Of a stretch of DNA of 64,000 nt, positions 55,287-64,000 are shown piece after piece. The stretch is from Ceratopteris richardii (Eukaryota > Streptophyta > Polypodiopsida > Polypodiales > Pteridaceae). The position numbers and the translations under genes are program-made. The notes beneath the pieces were generated by a model. It worked only from the letters and a program-made list of their open reading frames with translations. It did not search any database and had not been told where the DNA came from. Position 1 is the first letter of the stretch. Every line of letters begins with the position of its first letter. The stretch spans positions 1,546,906 to 1,610,905 of the forward strand of contig CM035416.1 in NCBI GenBank assembly GCA_020310875.1, written 5' to 3'.

Positions 55287-58200
55287 TTATTTCTTCTTCC
55301 TTTGATACACTTGTGACACCAAGTCATGGCTCTTCCTTTCTGTGACATTCAAATTATTAACCATTTCGAATAAAGCTTTCCTCCATTGTACTGCAGCTTC
55401 AGGCTTATCTATAACATCCTTCTTCAAATATTCTGTGTAGGCAACTTCATAGGCAGTAAGTCTTGCTTTTGTAACAACTGATAGGTTTCCAAAAATCTCT
55501 GATTCCCTCTCAAAAAATCCATAATCGAAAGCATCCTCAAAAATCTGTAAGTAATGGCTACCCAAAAATATAATTCTGCTGTAGTAGGCCATTAAGCAGA
55601 TCCTATCTGGTGTCTCACTTAAATCAAACAAAAGAGCATCGGTTGGTGAATTAAAACCTATGTAGTTCAAAATTCTGATATCTGTATCAGTGTAGGTCTC
55701 TATACAAGCTAGAATCAATCTCATTATTCTGACAAGTAGTATACAGGCTGGATCATTAACATCTTTATATGTCATTAAAATTGACTCAGCAGCATTCACC
55801 ATGTAGTTTTTTGTAGGCCAAGTACCTGCCTTTGGACCTGCTATTTTTGGAAAATTCAGCCACTTTGCTGGAATCTGTCCTGTTTTCCTCCTTTCCCAAA
55901 AAACAGTCCATTCTCTTCTTCTGGCAACTGGACAATAGGCTGGATTTATCTTTAAATTCAAAGGTGCCTCTTTCCAGATTTTCCTGCATTCCTTATTGGC
56001 ATCCAACCACTTATTCCTCCATTTAGGATTTGCCCTTTCAAATAACTCCTTCGTGACATTAATATCTTCTTCATACTCAAGGTATTTGTTCGGAGATAGC
56101 CCTACTCTGGCTAATTGATAATTCTTTATACTCTCCAAGATCATACAGAAAGGTATTCCCAATCCATCTGCAGCCCAATGATGCTGATCTGGATTAATGC
56201 CTTTATTCAGAGCAAATTTAACTATTTGATCTTCATATTCATCATGCATTTGTCTAATAAAACCCATTCTTGCTTCTCTACTGGTCAATAACTTCTGTAC
56301 AAAATCTTCAGAAGATTCTTCCTCTGTTTCTTTGGCTGCTGACTCCTTGTTCTCTTGTTCCTTGTCAAAATCCCCTGTTTCATATTCCCTGTTGTCTGTA
56401 TCTTCTGCCTGTACTTGATCATTCTTAGATGTAAATTCCTCACTGCTTTTTATATCTTGCAGCACATCCTTTATACTTTGAACAATGCCTTCTTCTACTA
56501 CTTGTCCCAAGTCCTCTTGAGTATTCTTTTCTAATTCTGACTCCTTGCTATTCTGTTCTTTGGATGCATCCTTTTGCTGATTGGTTGAGCTAAGTACACT
56601 GCCAAATACTTTCTTTGCTAGTTCCTCCAAACTTGCAGTCAATTTTGCATTTAATTTGAACTGTGTCTGTGATGGGTTAGTCCATATTGAATTTTTGTCA
56701 ACATTCATTATTCCAGAATTGTCTTCATTTCTCTTCTGGTCTTCCTCTTCTGTCATCTTTGCCTTTCCTTTTAACTGCCTCCTTTTTCCTTCAGCACTCA
56801 CTTGTGGAACTATTTCCTCCTGTGTCTGCTTCTCTTGAGATTTCTTACTTGAATCCTCAGGTGTTTTCACTTTTTCCACAGCCTGTACAGCTATATTGGG
56901 AGTGTTGGGTATTGACAGATTTAAACTTTTTAGCAAAAAACTCTCAATGTCGCTGTCTGAATCAGATGAGAATCTTGAAGATCCTCCCACTTCTTGTTCT
57001 ATAGGCTTTGACACTTCCATCTCTGAGGTTAGCTTTTGTGTTTCTTTGGTAGTTACCTGTCTCATTTCTTTTATCACAGGTTCATCTGCCATCTTTCCTT
57101 TCCCTTTCTTTATCATCTTCTTCTTTTGAACAGGTTTCCTTGGCATCTTCTTTTTTACTATCACTGTAGTTCTGGCCTCTGGAGGTCCTTGCAACTCCTT
57201 GAAGTATGCCAGCAATTCTACCTCCTTCTTTACAAATATCTCCTCAGTTTCTGCTGCCATCATTTCTTCATGCAATGCTTCATAATGTTCCACCTCTTCT
57301 TGAATCCAATCGGTGGCTTTACATGAAAAATCTTCCAACATTTTCTGATATTGTGCCTCGTATATGGCTCTTTTGCTGTTTCCTTGAGTGAGATAAGTGT
57401 AAAGTTGTTCTTTGCTTGTCTGCGGAGGATGAGGTTCACTGGAGGATTGCACCTTTTTCTGTGCTGCCACCTGTTCCTCTCTTGTCTCTTCCGCCTGTTC
57501 TAACTCTACTTTTCTGGGGTCCAACCTTCTTTTCTTTACTGGAATCACTTCCTCAGATATTATTTTTCTCTTCATTCCTGTTCCCCTCATACGAGTTTGT
57601 CCTTCTGATTCTCTTCCAAGTGCTTTCTTTGGGGGACTTTTGATTCCTGCCATCAAGTTTCTGAAGTACTGGGCTTCTGGAGCTAATTTCAATTGTTCTT
57701 CCATACCCAGAACATGATAAATGATTTTTGTCAAAAACTGGGCTCCATTCATGAATTTCTTCTGCTCCCAGTGCTTTGCTGCTTCCTTCAGCTGTTCATG
57801 GATGTAAGGTGAGACATCCATCACCCCAAATGGCTTGGTTTTATCTTTGTTATTGAACATTAGTAGAGTTACTGGCTTATGAGGCATGGTGTACCTTGGT
57901 AATTTCGGAAAACAAAAGAACTGCAAGAACATTCTTATAGCATATTCTTCATTTTCTTTTCCCTTGAAATCAGTGAACTTTACATACCCCGTATAAGTCT
58001 CCTTATTTTTCTTGACAAAACTTTGGTCCAGTTTAGTGCCCATGGGATAGAACTGTAATGCGGCTCTGATATGTTCTGCTTTGATGACTATCCCTGCTTC
58101 CTGATTGTCTTTATTCTTCACTTTACATCTGAAGTAGGCATCATTGCCTTTTCCCACTTCCTCTAAGCTTCCCATCACTTGTGCTACTCTTTCAAAGTCA

Positions 58201-58595
58201 ATAAAGAAAATTGGTTCTTCTAAGAGCTTGTGCAATCCCACAGCTTTCCATCTTTTGAGGTTGACAGAAGTTTTTTGAAACTTGTAGAATTCTTGGCACA
58301 GCATGGTGTACTTATATCCCCCCACTGTAACTGTGAAGATATGCTGTCCTATCACTCCCAGAATTTCTTTAAGTTCTTTTGCTATTTTTTCAGCTTCTGG
58401 GATTTCCTGATCTTCATCGGATTCTAAGTCCACTTGTTCTTCAGCTGCATCATTGTCCAAAAACCAGTGTCCTCTGGACAAAGTGACTGAATCAGCTTTG
58501 AAGTCGTGAATTGCCAACTCTTTTGTATTCACCATCCTGTATTTATATATAACAGAAAAGAAAATACTCCACCCACATGAGTCACAAGATTTCAT
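55287..58595 (-). CDS. ORF3 of element H, intact
   Basis: 1102 codons, start ATG at 58595 (a second ATG, MVNTKELAIHDF, is 20 codons on). The N-terminal domain (~20-300) has the pattern shared with A and C: MPHKPVTLLMF, then HEQLKEAAKHWEQKKFMNGA and FLTKIIYHVLG. A basic, possibly nuclear, patch (~330-370, with KKRRLDPRK) is followed by a Lys/Glu-rich coiled middle (~380-760) with KKKMPRKPVQKKKMIKKGKG. The C-terminal domain is ~760-1102, with APLNLKINPAYCPVARRREW at 877-896, KWLNFP, the helical ILLVRIMRLILACIETY and FFERESEIF. No signal peptide; the ILLVRIM stretch is short for a membrane span. Function unknown. Conservation across four families argues that it serves the element. Confidence 0.85.
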   Translation of the reverse strand: MKSCDSCGWSIFFSVIYKYRMVNTKELAIHDFKADSVTLSRGHWFLDNDAAEEQVDLESDEDQEIPEAEKIAKELKEILGVIGQHIFTVTVGGYKYTMLCQEFYKFQKTSVNLKRWKAVGLHKLLEEPIFFIDFERVAQVMGSLEEVGKGNDAYFRCKVKNKDNQEAGIVIKAEHIRAALQFYPMGTKLDQSFVKKNKETYTGYVKFTDFKGKENEEYAIRMFLQFFCFPKLPRYTMPHKPVTLLMFNNKDKTKPFGVMDVSPYIHEQLKEAAKHWEQKKFMNGAQFLTKIIYHVLGMEEQLKLAPEAQYFRNLMAGIKSPPKKALGRESEGQTRMRGTGMKRKIISEEVIPVKKRRLDPRKVELEQAEETREEQVAAQKKVQSSSEPHPPQTSKEQLYTYLTQGNSKRAIYEAQYQKMLEDFSCKATDWIQEEVEHYEALHEEMMAAETEEIFVKKEVELLAYFKELQGPPEARTTVIVKKKMPRKPVQKKKMIKKGKGKMADEPVIKEMRQVTTKETQKLTSEMEVSKPIEQEVGGSSRFSSDSDSDIESFLLKSLNLSIPNTPNIAVQAVEKVKTPEDSSKKSQEKQTQEEIVPQVSAEGKRRQLKGKAKMTEEEDQKRNEDNSGIMNVDKNSIWTNPSQTQFKLNAKLTASLEELAKKVFGSVLSSTNQQKDASKEQNSKESELEKNTQEDLGQVVEEGIVQSIKDVLQDIKSSEEFTSKNDQVQAEDTDNREYETGDFDKEQENKESAAKETEEESSEDFVQKLLTSREARMGFIRQMHDEYEDQIVKFALNKGINPDQHHWAADGLGIPFCMILESIKNYQLARVGLSPNKYLEYEEDINVTKELFERANPKWRNKWLDANKECRKIWKEAPLNLKINPAYCPVARRREWTVFWERRKTGQIPAKWLNFPKIAGPKAGTWPTKNYMVNAAESILMTYKDVNDPACILLVRIMRLILACIETYTDTDIRILNYIGFNSPTDALLFDLSETPDRICLMAYYSRIIFLGSHYLQIFEDAFDYGFFERESEIFGNLSVVTKARLTAYEVAYTEYLKKDVIDKPEAAVQWRKALFEMVNNLNVTERKSHDLVSQVYQRKKK

Positions 58596-58947
58596 AAGAA
58601 AATACTATATTATTCTGGAATGTTACTGACATATATAAAAAATATGAAAGACTCAATTTTAAGTGAGCATCACAGGTGTAGCAAGACATCTATTGTGCTC
58701 TCTCCAATTGTCACTTCTTTACTCAAAAAAAACAATTCCTGAATTAAAAGGATGATGCTAGAAAAGATGATTAATGAAGAAACTTTGAAAAAGTAATGGT
58801 AAAAAAGAAAAATGATCACAAAAAATTAAAAATCACTAAAACAAAACAACTTTTTTCCATAATAAATTACTCTTTCCCTCCCTATATCTTGCTTTGTGTT
58901 CTTTTATTTTTAGAAAGAAAATCAAGAAAATAAAATATATTTTTCTG

Positions 58948-59004
<57 letters not shown>

Positions 59005-59027
59005 TTTTACCTTCTTTCCTTCCCCTC
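58596..59027. other. Spacer between the two ORFs of H
   Basis: AT-rich and non-coding. It contains (TA)n at ~58956-58986 followed by a T run to ~59008, which could vary between copies. Such a spacer could hold signals for ORF3 expression, but none can be shown. Confidence 0.7.
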
Positions 59028-61355
59028 CTAATTTTCTTCTAAGGGGAAAGAAGGAAATATTTTTTTGTCTTTTCCAAAATTCCAAGAATAGGTCCATTGT
59101 GGATTATCTCTCTTCCATTGACCTAATTCTAATTTTTTTACCCAGTAATATTTTACTCCATCTGTCCTTCTGTTATGGAAATATCCATGCTCTGTGGATG
59201 AACATTTTTTGACATTTTTTGGCTTCCATATCCATTTTGTTTTTATTTCCTGTTTTGGTAAGCCATAATTGTGCATGACCTGTTTCCATATTCTTTTTGT
59301 TCTGTTTTGTTGATATTGCAACTTTGGCAATAACAGTTTTCTCTGTTTTGTCTCCTCCTCAACCTTCACCTCTTCAGTCTTTTGCTGATCTTGAGTGTAT
59401 GAAGCTTGATCACTTTGTATTGTCATAATGTTCCTGTCCTTTATTGAGAAAGCAAATCCTTCGAGATGTGGGTCATGAACATCCATATGATCTACCTGCT
59501 CTTCATTACTCAGAAAGAACATTAAAAACTTTTTGTCCTTGATGGTCAAATTAAGCTTCATTTTTTCAAAATTTAAGATGACTTTACCTTGTTTGAGCCA
59601 TGGTTGCCCTAAAATCAGCTTTTCAGTCATTAAATGGTCTGGCCATTCTTCACAATCTATCTCCATGTATTCATTATTAAATTTAATTTTAATAGAAAGT
59701 GAAGATATGCTTTGAATGTTTTTCCCTCCCAGGGTTTTGATCAAAATTCTGCTTTCAGCTCTCTTAAGATTAAACTTATTGATCAAGGCTGAGCTAATTA
59801 GATTCACTTGAGCTCCCGAATCTATCAAAACCCTTATGTTTTCATTCTGGTAATTCATCATAATCACAGGCAAATGTTCTTTTTGTTTTAGAGTGTTTTC
59901 GCATACGCACACTTGTTTCAATTTCCTAATTCTTTCCTTGGCTTCTCGTTGAGCCTCCTGTCTAATACTTTCTTCTTCTTCTTTCCTATTTTGGGCCTTT
60001 TGCAACCTTCTCCATTCCTCAGTAGTTAATGGGCACTCATACCTCTTTACTCTACATCCACTTATGAAATTTGGCATGATTTCCCCATCAATCTTGGCTA
60101 ACTGAATAGCTCCACTTTTGCTTATCTGATGTATGATATATGGCCCATGACCTTTTTTCTGAAACTTTTTCTGATGTTCTTTGATTGTGTAAGCTAAGAC
60201 CAGGTCTCCTTCTTGTAGATCTTTGTCTTTTATGTGAACATCATGATAAGCTTTTTGTCTTTTCTTGTTTGTGTATATACTCATCACTGCTTGGAGTCTC
60301 GATGCTCCCAGTTTTTCTAAGTCTATGACTCTCTCAGATAATTCATGTCCTGTCCAATTGTATTGGCTACCCACCTTCAGTGTTGGAATAAGAAATTCCA
60401 TGGGTAAAACTGCATTCTGGCCATACACCAAATTGAATGGTGTAGTCCCTAAAGCTGTTTTGTATGCCACTCTATAAGCCCAAAGAACATGATTCAATTG
60501 ATAATCCCAGTCATTTCTGTTTGTGTTAACTAATTTGGTCAATACATTGCAAAGTACTTTATTGGTACTTTCTGCTAACCCATTGGCTTGTGGATGATAT
60601 GGGGCTGACTTATTGTGACTAATCATGAAATAATTAGTCATGTTTTCTATGATCTGATTCAAAAAATGAGTCCCCCTATCACTTACCAATTCAATTGGTA
60701 GTCCAAATCTAGTGATAATGTTTTCATACAAAAATCTAGCAGTGGTGTGAGCATCATTTCTTTTAGTAGCTTTGGCCTCAGCCCATTTTGTCAAATAATC
60801 TGTAGCTACTAGTATGTATTCTGCATGAGATTGTCTGGCTGGAGGATGTATTGGTCCAATAAAGTCCAATCCCCATTTGCTAAAAGCTCTGGCTGAAATT
60901 AAAGGAATTAATGGCATGTTATCTCTTTTGTTTGGTTGGCTTACCCTTTGACAGACATCACATTTTTTCACATAAGTTCTAGCATCAGGAAATAGGGTTG
61001 GCCACCAAAAGCCAGAATATAAGATGAGTTTGGCTGTTCTATCACTTGAGAAATGTCCTCCAACTACTCCTGAGTGTGCCATTTCCAACATCTCTAAATA
61101 CTTTTCTTCTGGAACACAGATTCTCAGATATCCATCCATTCCTCTCTTGTATAACTGTTCTCCTATGAGTTGATATTCTTCTGAGATTACTTGTAGATTT
61201 CTTGCATCAGCACCAGCTATTACTTGTTCCCCTTTCTCCTTTCTCTTCAACTTCTCAACAATGTTTTTACTCCATTCAGGGTTTTTCTGAAACCAATATA
61301 GAGTTATTAACTCTGCTTTCTGCCAAGTTATTAACCCGGCAACGGCGCCAAAAAA
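59028..61355 (-). CDS. Element H integrase-PR2 polyprotein
   Basis: A 791-codon frame when the in-frame LTR codons up to 61403 are included; no clear ATG marks the start (the first in-frame codon there is TTG). Numbering from 61403: H2C2 zinc module (H110, H117, C148, C151), integrase core (D180, D242, E278; D-x35-E), Glu/Lys/Arg-rich linker (~460-500), then an aspartic protease with VLIDSGA (D527) and LILGQPW. The tail repeats W-[VI]-x-K (KWIWKPKNVKK, YYWVKKLE). The frame passes through the PBS itself. Homologous to A's pol from ~residue 828 on; only the second zinc module is kept. How it would be translated is unclear. Confidence 0.88.
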   Translation of the reverse strand, partial: FFGAVAGLITWQKAELITLYWFQKNPEWSKNIVEKLKRKEKGEQVIAGADARNLQVISEEYQLIGEQLYKRGMDGYLRICVPEEKYLEMLEMAHSGVVGGHFSSDRTAKLILYSGFWWPTLFPDARTYVKKCDVCQRVSQPNKRDNMPLIPLISARAFSKWGLDFIGPIHPPARQSHAEYILVATDYLTKWAEAKATKRNDAHTTARFLYENIITRFGLPIELVSDRGTHFLNQIIENMTNYFMISHNKSAPYHPQANGLAESTNKVLCNVLTKLVNTNRNDWDYQLNHVLWAYRVAYKTALGTTPFNLVYGQNAVLPMEFLIPTLKVGSQYNWTGHELSERVIDLEKLGASRLQAVMSIYTNKKRQKAYHDVHIKDKDLQEGDLVLAYTIKEHQKKFQKKGHGPYIIHQISKSGAIQLAKIDGEIMPNFISGCRVKRYECPLTTEEWRRLQKAQNRKEEEESIRQEAQREAKERIRKLKQVCVCENTLKQKEHLPVIMMNYQNENIRVLIDSGAQVNLISSALINKFNLKRAESRILIKTLGGKNIQSISSLSIKIKFNNEYMEIDCEEWPDHLMTEKLILGQPWLKQGKVILNFEKMKLNLTIKDKKFLMFFLSNEEQVDHMDVHDPHLEGFAFSIKDRNIMTIQSDQASYTQDQQKTEEVKVEEETKQRKLLLPKLQYQQNRTKRIWKQVMHNYGLPKQEIKTKWIWKPKNVKKCSSTEHGYFHNRRTDGVKYYWVKKLELGQWKRDNPQWTYSWNFGKDKKIFPSFPLEEN
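61335..61350 (-). promoter_or_regulatory. Primer binding site of H (tRNA-Asp-like)
   Basis: CCCGGCAACGGCGCCA on the plus strand, five A residues from the LTR. It matches 16 bases of the tRNA-Asp 3' end, one fewer C than in A and C. Confidence 0.88.
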
Positions 61356-62185
61356 TGTTTTGTTTTGGACTCCAAGTTGTCCTCTCCAATCATGAAGTAA
61401 CAAAGAATCAACAAATCATCTTTATTTTGTCAATCCTAGGAATATCCACAAGACCACAGCCCCTTCAAGATAACAGAGTCAAGGAAATAAGAGATTGATG
61501 GCTGGATTGCTGAGAGAAATTGAAGATGAAGAGAAAATCTTGAGATTACCATAACTAGGGCAAATCTCCATCATTTTCTATGTTCTTTATATCAAAACCA
61601 TGCCATTTCTTTAGCAGAATACAAATATGAACTCAAAACTGAAAAATATCACCTGTATCATCAAGACGAGACAATCGCGATTCTGTACCAACAGACGATT
61701 TTCACAATTTTGAAACTTTCTGCAGTCCTTTCCACTTATTTACAGCAATAGGTCTCTCTCTTCATACAACTTACTCAGTAATACACAATTAAGACTCACA
61801 AATCTCCATGCTTAGACAAGAGACAAGCTCACACATCAAAAGAAATACACACAATAAGAGAAAACACGATTTTGCAGAAACTCTTTCTTCTCTATTGATA
61901 GCTTGAGCAAATGGCTAACCAACCTCTCCAAAATAGAGAAAATTGACTTATATACATTTTCAAGTGTCCCTTTTCACACTTGAAATTAGGTCTTTTTCTC
62001 TAATTTTCTAAAAAAATGCTATCTAAGAGTTTCTAAAAATTCTACAAAAATTACATAAGATCCTCAACCATATAAGGAAGACTCTTCCTTATTTTTACAA
62101 TCATTGCATAAATATTTTACAATTTTTTTGACTTTTTACTAATTTTTTCATCAAAAATGCTCCTTCAAAATCACTCCTTCCAACA
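61356..62185 (-). repeat. 5' LTR of H
   Basis: 830 bp, pairs with 54397-55226; followed by GGATG (62186-62190). Confidence 0.96.
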
Positions 62186-63400
62186 GGATGCATCTCGAGC
62201 TCGATCTTCAGACATATTTATTAAGTTCTCTATTTGTATCTCATCTTTTATCTCCATTTGGTCACCTATGAGCCTTCTAGATATCTCTATCTCTTTGTTT
62301 GTATCTTGATATGTTTCTTGATTTGTTTGATTATCTTTTATTCGATGTGAGGAGTTTATCGGAGTAGAGGAAGCTTCATCTTGATTTCTTGTTGGGTTTT
62401 GTTGGTTTTTGTTTTGTTTTATGTTTGTTGTTTGTTTGATTTGATGTTGGTTTAGTTTGGTTTGATTTTGATTAGCTTCCACTTGCTCCTTTGATCCTCC
62501 CATCTTCGGGCTTTGTCCACTTATGGCACCTAAAGATATAATCATTGTAAAGAAGTCTAGGGGCTCTTGGCACCTTGTAACCTTTGAGGTTACATCAATC
62601 GCACTTTTAGAAGTTTCTTCATATTTCCCATCATCACTATGGATATTAAGCCCATGCATATCTACTTCATGCCCAAATGGGGTCTCTACAACCTCATGGA
62701 CTTGAACATTATCCACGATTGGTAAAATGCTTGGAACATGGTTATAATTTTCATCTGTTTGAAGATCTGTTCTCCAATCATTTAAAAATTTCTCTATTGT
62801 TTGTTGTTTCTTTACGTATTTCATCACAGCTTCATGGACGAGCATCCAATCCTCTGTGAGTCCTGAGTCGGAGTCTATATCTTGTAGAAGTGGAATTAAC
62901 TCCTCTCGAGCATTAACATCGATTGTTCGAAGAAACAACGAAACCCTTTCATGACTTATGCACCTCTTATCGTGCTCAGAAAGATCATCATATTGTCGCT
63001 CAAACTCTTCTTTGATCTCAAGAATTGGTTGGTCTTTGGGCATATGAACCCACCTCAGGAAAGATCTACGAGTTACTTTATGAAGATCCTCTAGCATAAA
63101 CTGCTTGAGGAGTGTCGCTTTGTATTGGGACCATGTCGTTTGATTTATTCGCATTATTTGGTCTCGCACGTCGTAATCCGACACATAGATAAAGTTTTCA
63201 CATAATTCTTTTTCCGTCATCGGACTTAGTCCGACACCTAGATATTTGGCCTCGAGTTCATATTCTTTGCAGAACTTTGAGACATTCTTTCCATTGAAAA
63301 AGCCACATCGATTGACTAGACGTTCATGAAGTGATTGGATGGCTTTTTGACGCCTATCTTCTTCTTGAAATCGTAGGAATTGAGATAGGATTTCTTCCAT
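62186..63400 (-). pseudogene. Element G gag-like protein, N-terminal half, cut by H
   Basis: ATG at 63400 (MEEILSQFLRFQEEDRR). About 400 codons are open to the H junction. Residues ~20-230 look like a retrotransposon gag domain: FNGKNVSKFCKEYE, WSQYKATLLKQFMLEDLHK, TRRSFLRWV, and a helical FLRTID region. A Gln/Asn-rich stretch follows (62520-62380) and then an Ile/Glu-rich part. H inserted here, but the frame is continuous on both sides apart from H, so the gene was open when H arrived. It may be the gag of a non-autonomous element. Confidence 0.72.
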
Positions 63401-63835
63401 TTTGATTATGCTAATCTTTGTGGCTCTATAACTCACTCACCCCCTCCGTTCACGTCGGGTTCACCAGGTATGTCGAGAAGTTCAAGGAAAGGAAGGGGAA
63501 ACCTAGGTGAGGATCTTGATATACAAAAGCTTGGGTCTATTCAAGTTTTGTCCCTTGTATTTTCTGTTCAATGAATCCAATTGGGAGTTATGTTCAGCCC
63601 AAAATATTCATCAACATAGTACTATTTCTTTAACCCAAAAACAAATTATACTTTCACAATTAGGAAAAAGTCAGAAGTATGAAAGCTTTGTTTCGATAGT
63701 GTAACTTTATGGAGTAGTTCCTCTAACTTCTAAGGACCAAAGTCATTTGCTCATTAAACTTTGTCTTAGATGCGGCTCCATGAAAACATCTCCTTTTAAA
63801 CATCATTTCAATATCACTCATGATTACATTCGATC
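63401..63835. other. 5' untranslated part of G
   Basis: About 435 bp between gag and the right terminal repeat; no motif array and no recognisable primer site. Confidence 0.55.
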
Positions 63836-64000
63836 CATCCAAATAAGTTTACAAGCATCTTTATTGCATATAAGAAATGAGGATTAAGATTCATCCTTTT
63901 AATGACACAAACAAATTTTCTCTGAAGTATTCCGAGCTTTGTATTCTTCCACACATAAAGGTTAGTCGCGTGATCAAATATATATATATATTTTTTTCAC
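63836..64000 (-). repeat. Right terminal repeat of G (start only)
   Basis: 165 bp matching 49228-49392 almost exactly, continuing past the window. Confidence 0.85.

Larger units (their letters stand above)
54397..62185 (-). mobile_element. Element H: young non-autonomous Ty3/gypsy element (integrase-PR2 and ORF3 only)
   Basis: 7789 bp with 830-bp LTRs differing at one position I could find (T at 55011, C at 61970), and a GGATG duplication. On the minus strand: LTR, PBS, integrase-PR2 directly after the PBS, ORF3, PPT, LTR. Gag, PR1, RT and RNase H are absent, yet the insertion is very recent. Both remaining ORFs are open over their whole length. Confidence 0.96.
49228..64000 (-). mobile_element. 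Element G: probable gag-only LTR element, split by H, right end off the window
   Basis: The sequence at 49228-49392 recurs almost exactly at 63836-64000, where the window ends. Between them lies one interrupted gag-like gene. A purine tract followed by TGTTGTCAAG (minus strand, near 51604-51591) suggests the left repeat is a ~2.36-kb 3' LTR (51591-49228). Against this: the proposed LTR does not end in CA and I found no primer site after the right repeat. RT and integrase are absent. It resembles the known non-autonomous gag-only class (TR-GAG). Confidence 0.6.

Noticed and set aside
55287-58595. 1102-codon ORF as an independent host gene
   Set aside because: It lies between LTRs with a precise target duplication and matches ORF3 of A, C and E at both ends.

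Overview
The window is plant nuclear DNA, almost certainly from an angiosperm, made nearly entirely of LTR retrotransposons nested inside one another. The evidence is a Ty1/copia element with a plant initiator-Met primer site, several giant Ty3/gypsy elements primed by tRNA-Asp (3' end ...CCCCGGCAACGGCGCCA, the primer usual for the Athila/Tat group), a 79-bp intron of plant type, and a fragment of a plant-type small heat shock protein. I see no intact host gene, no rRNA or tRNA gene, and nothing prokaryotic. The species cannot be told from the sequence.

Layout, with letters that are mine. A (1-21431, minus, 3' end off the left edge) is a giant Ty3/gypsy element. On the minus strand it reads LTR 21431-20718, PBS, long leader with a palindromic array, gag, PR1, RT-RNase H-integrase-PR2, then a third ORF (ORF3) that runs off the window. 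Copia element B (8667-15244, plus, TSD TCCGG) sits inside A's gag. A short unrelated stretch (21432-22741) holds a decayed spliced gene fragment and a microsatellite. D (22742-25897, resuming 38672-~39420, minus) is a decayed gag-PR relic. Element C (25898-38671, minus, TSD CTTGG) is inserted in D's leader array. A low-complexity stretch and a 111-bp foldback (40628-40738) follow. F (40740-45670, plus) is a second copy of A's family in the opposite orientation. It is cut by E (45671-49227, minus: 3' LTR and ORF3 only). E is cut by G (49228 to beyond 64000, minus: gag-like protein and long terminal repeats), and G is cut by H (54397-62185, minus, TSD GGATG). The insertion order is therefore F, then E, then G, then H; A before B; D before C. 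LTR pairs differ at 1 of 1068 positions (B), 1 of 830 (H) and about 16 of 649 (C), so B and H are very recent.

The gypsy elements share an unusual plan: gag with a long N-terminal domain and three or four zinc knuckles; an aspartic protease before RT and a second one after integrase; two tandem integrase zinc modules (in A); a basic tail with repeated W-[VI]-x-K motifs; and a large ORF3 between pol and the 3' LTR. ORF3 is recognisable in A, C, E and H by two conserved terminal domains around a variable Pro/Thr-rich or coiled-coil middle. Each family also carries its own array of short self-complementary motifs in the leader between PBS and gag, and B has covarying palindromes in its LTR. C has lost RT-RNase H-integrase by a PR1-to-PR2 fusion. 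H has lost gag, PR1, RT and RNase H but moved recently, so it was probably mobilised in trans. The most promising undescribed system here is the dual-protease plus ORF3 gypsy group together with its family-specific palindromic leader arrays.
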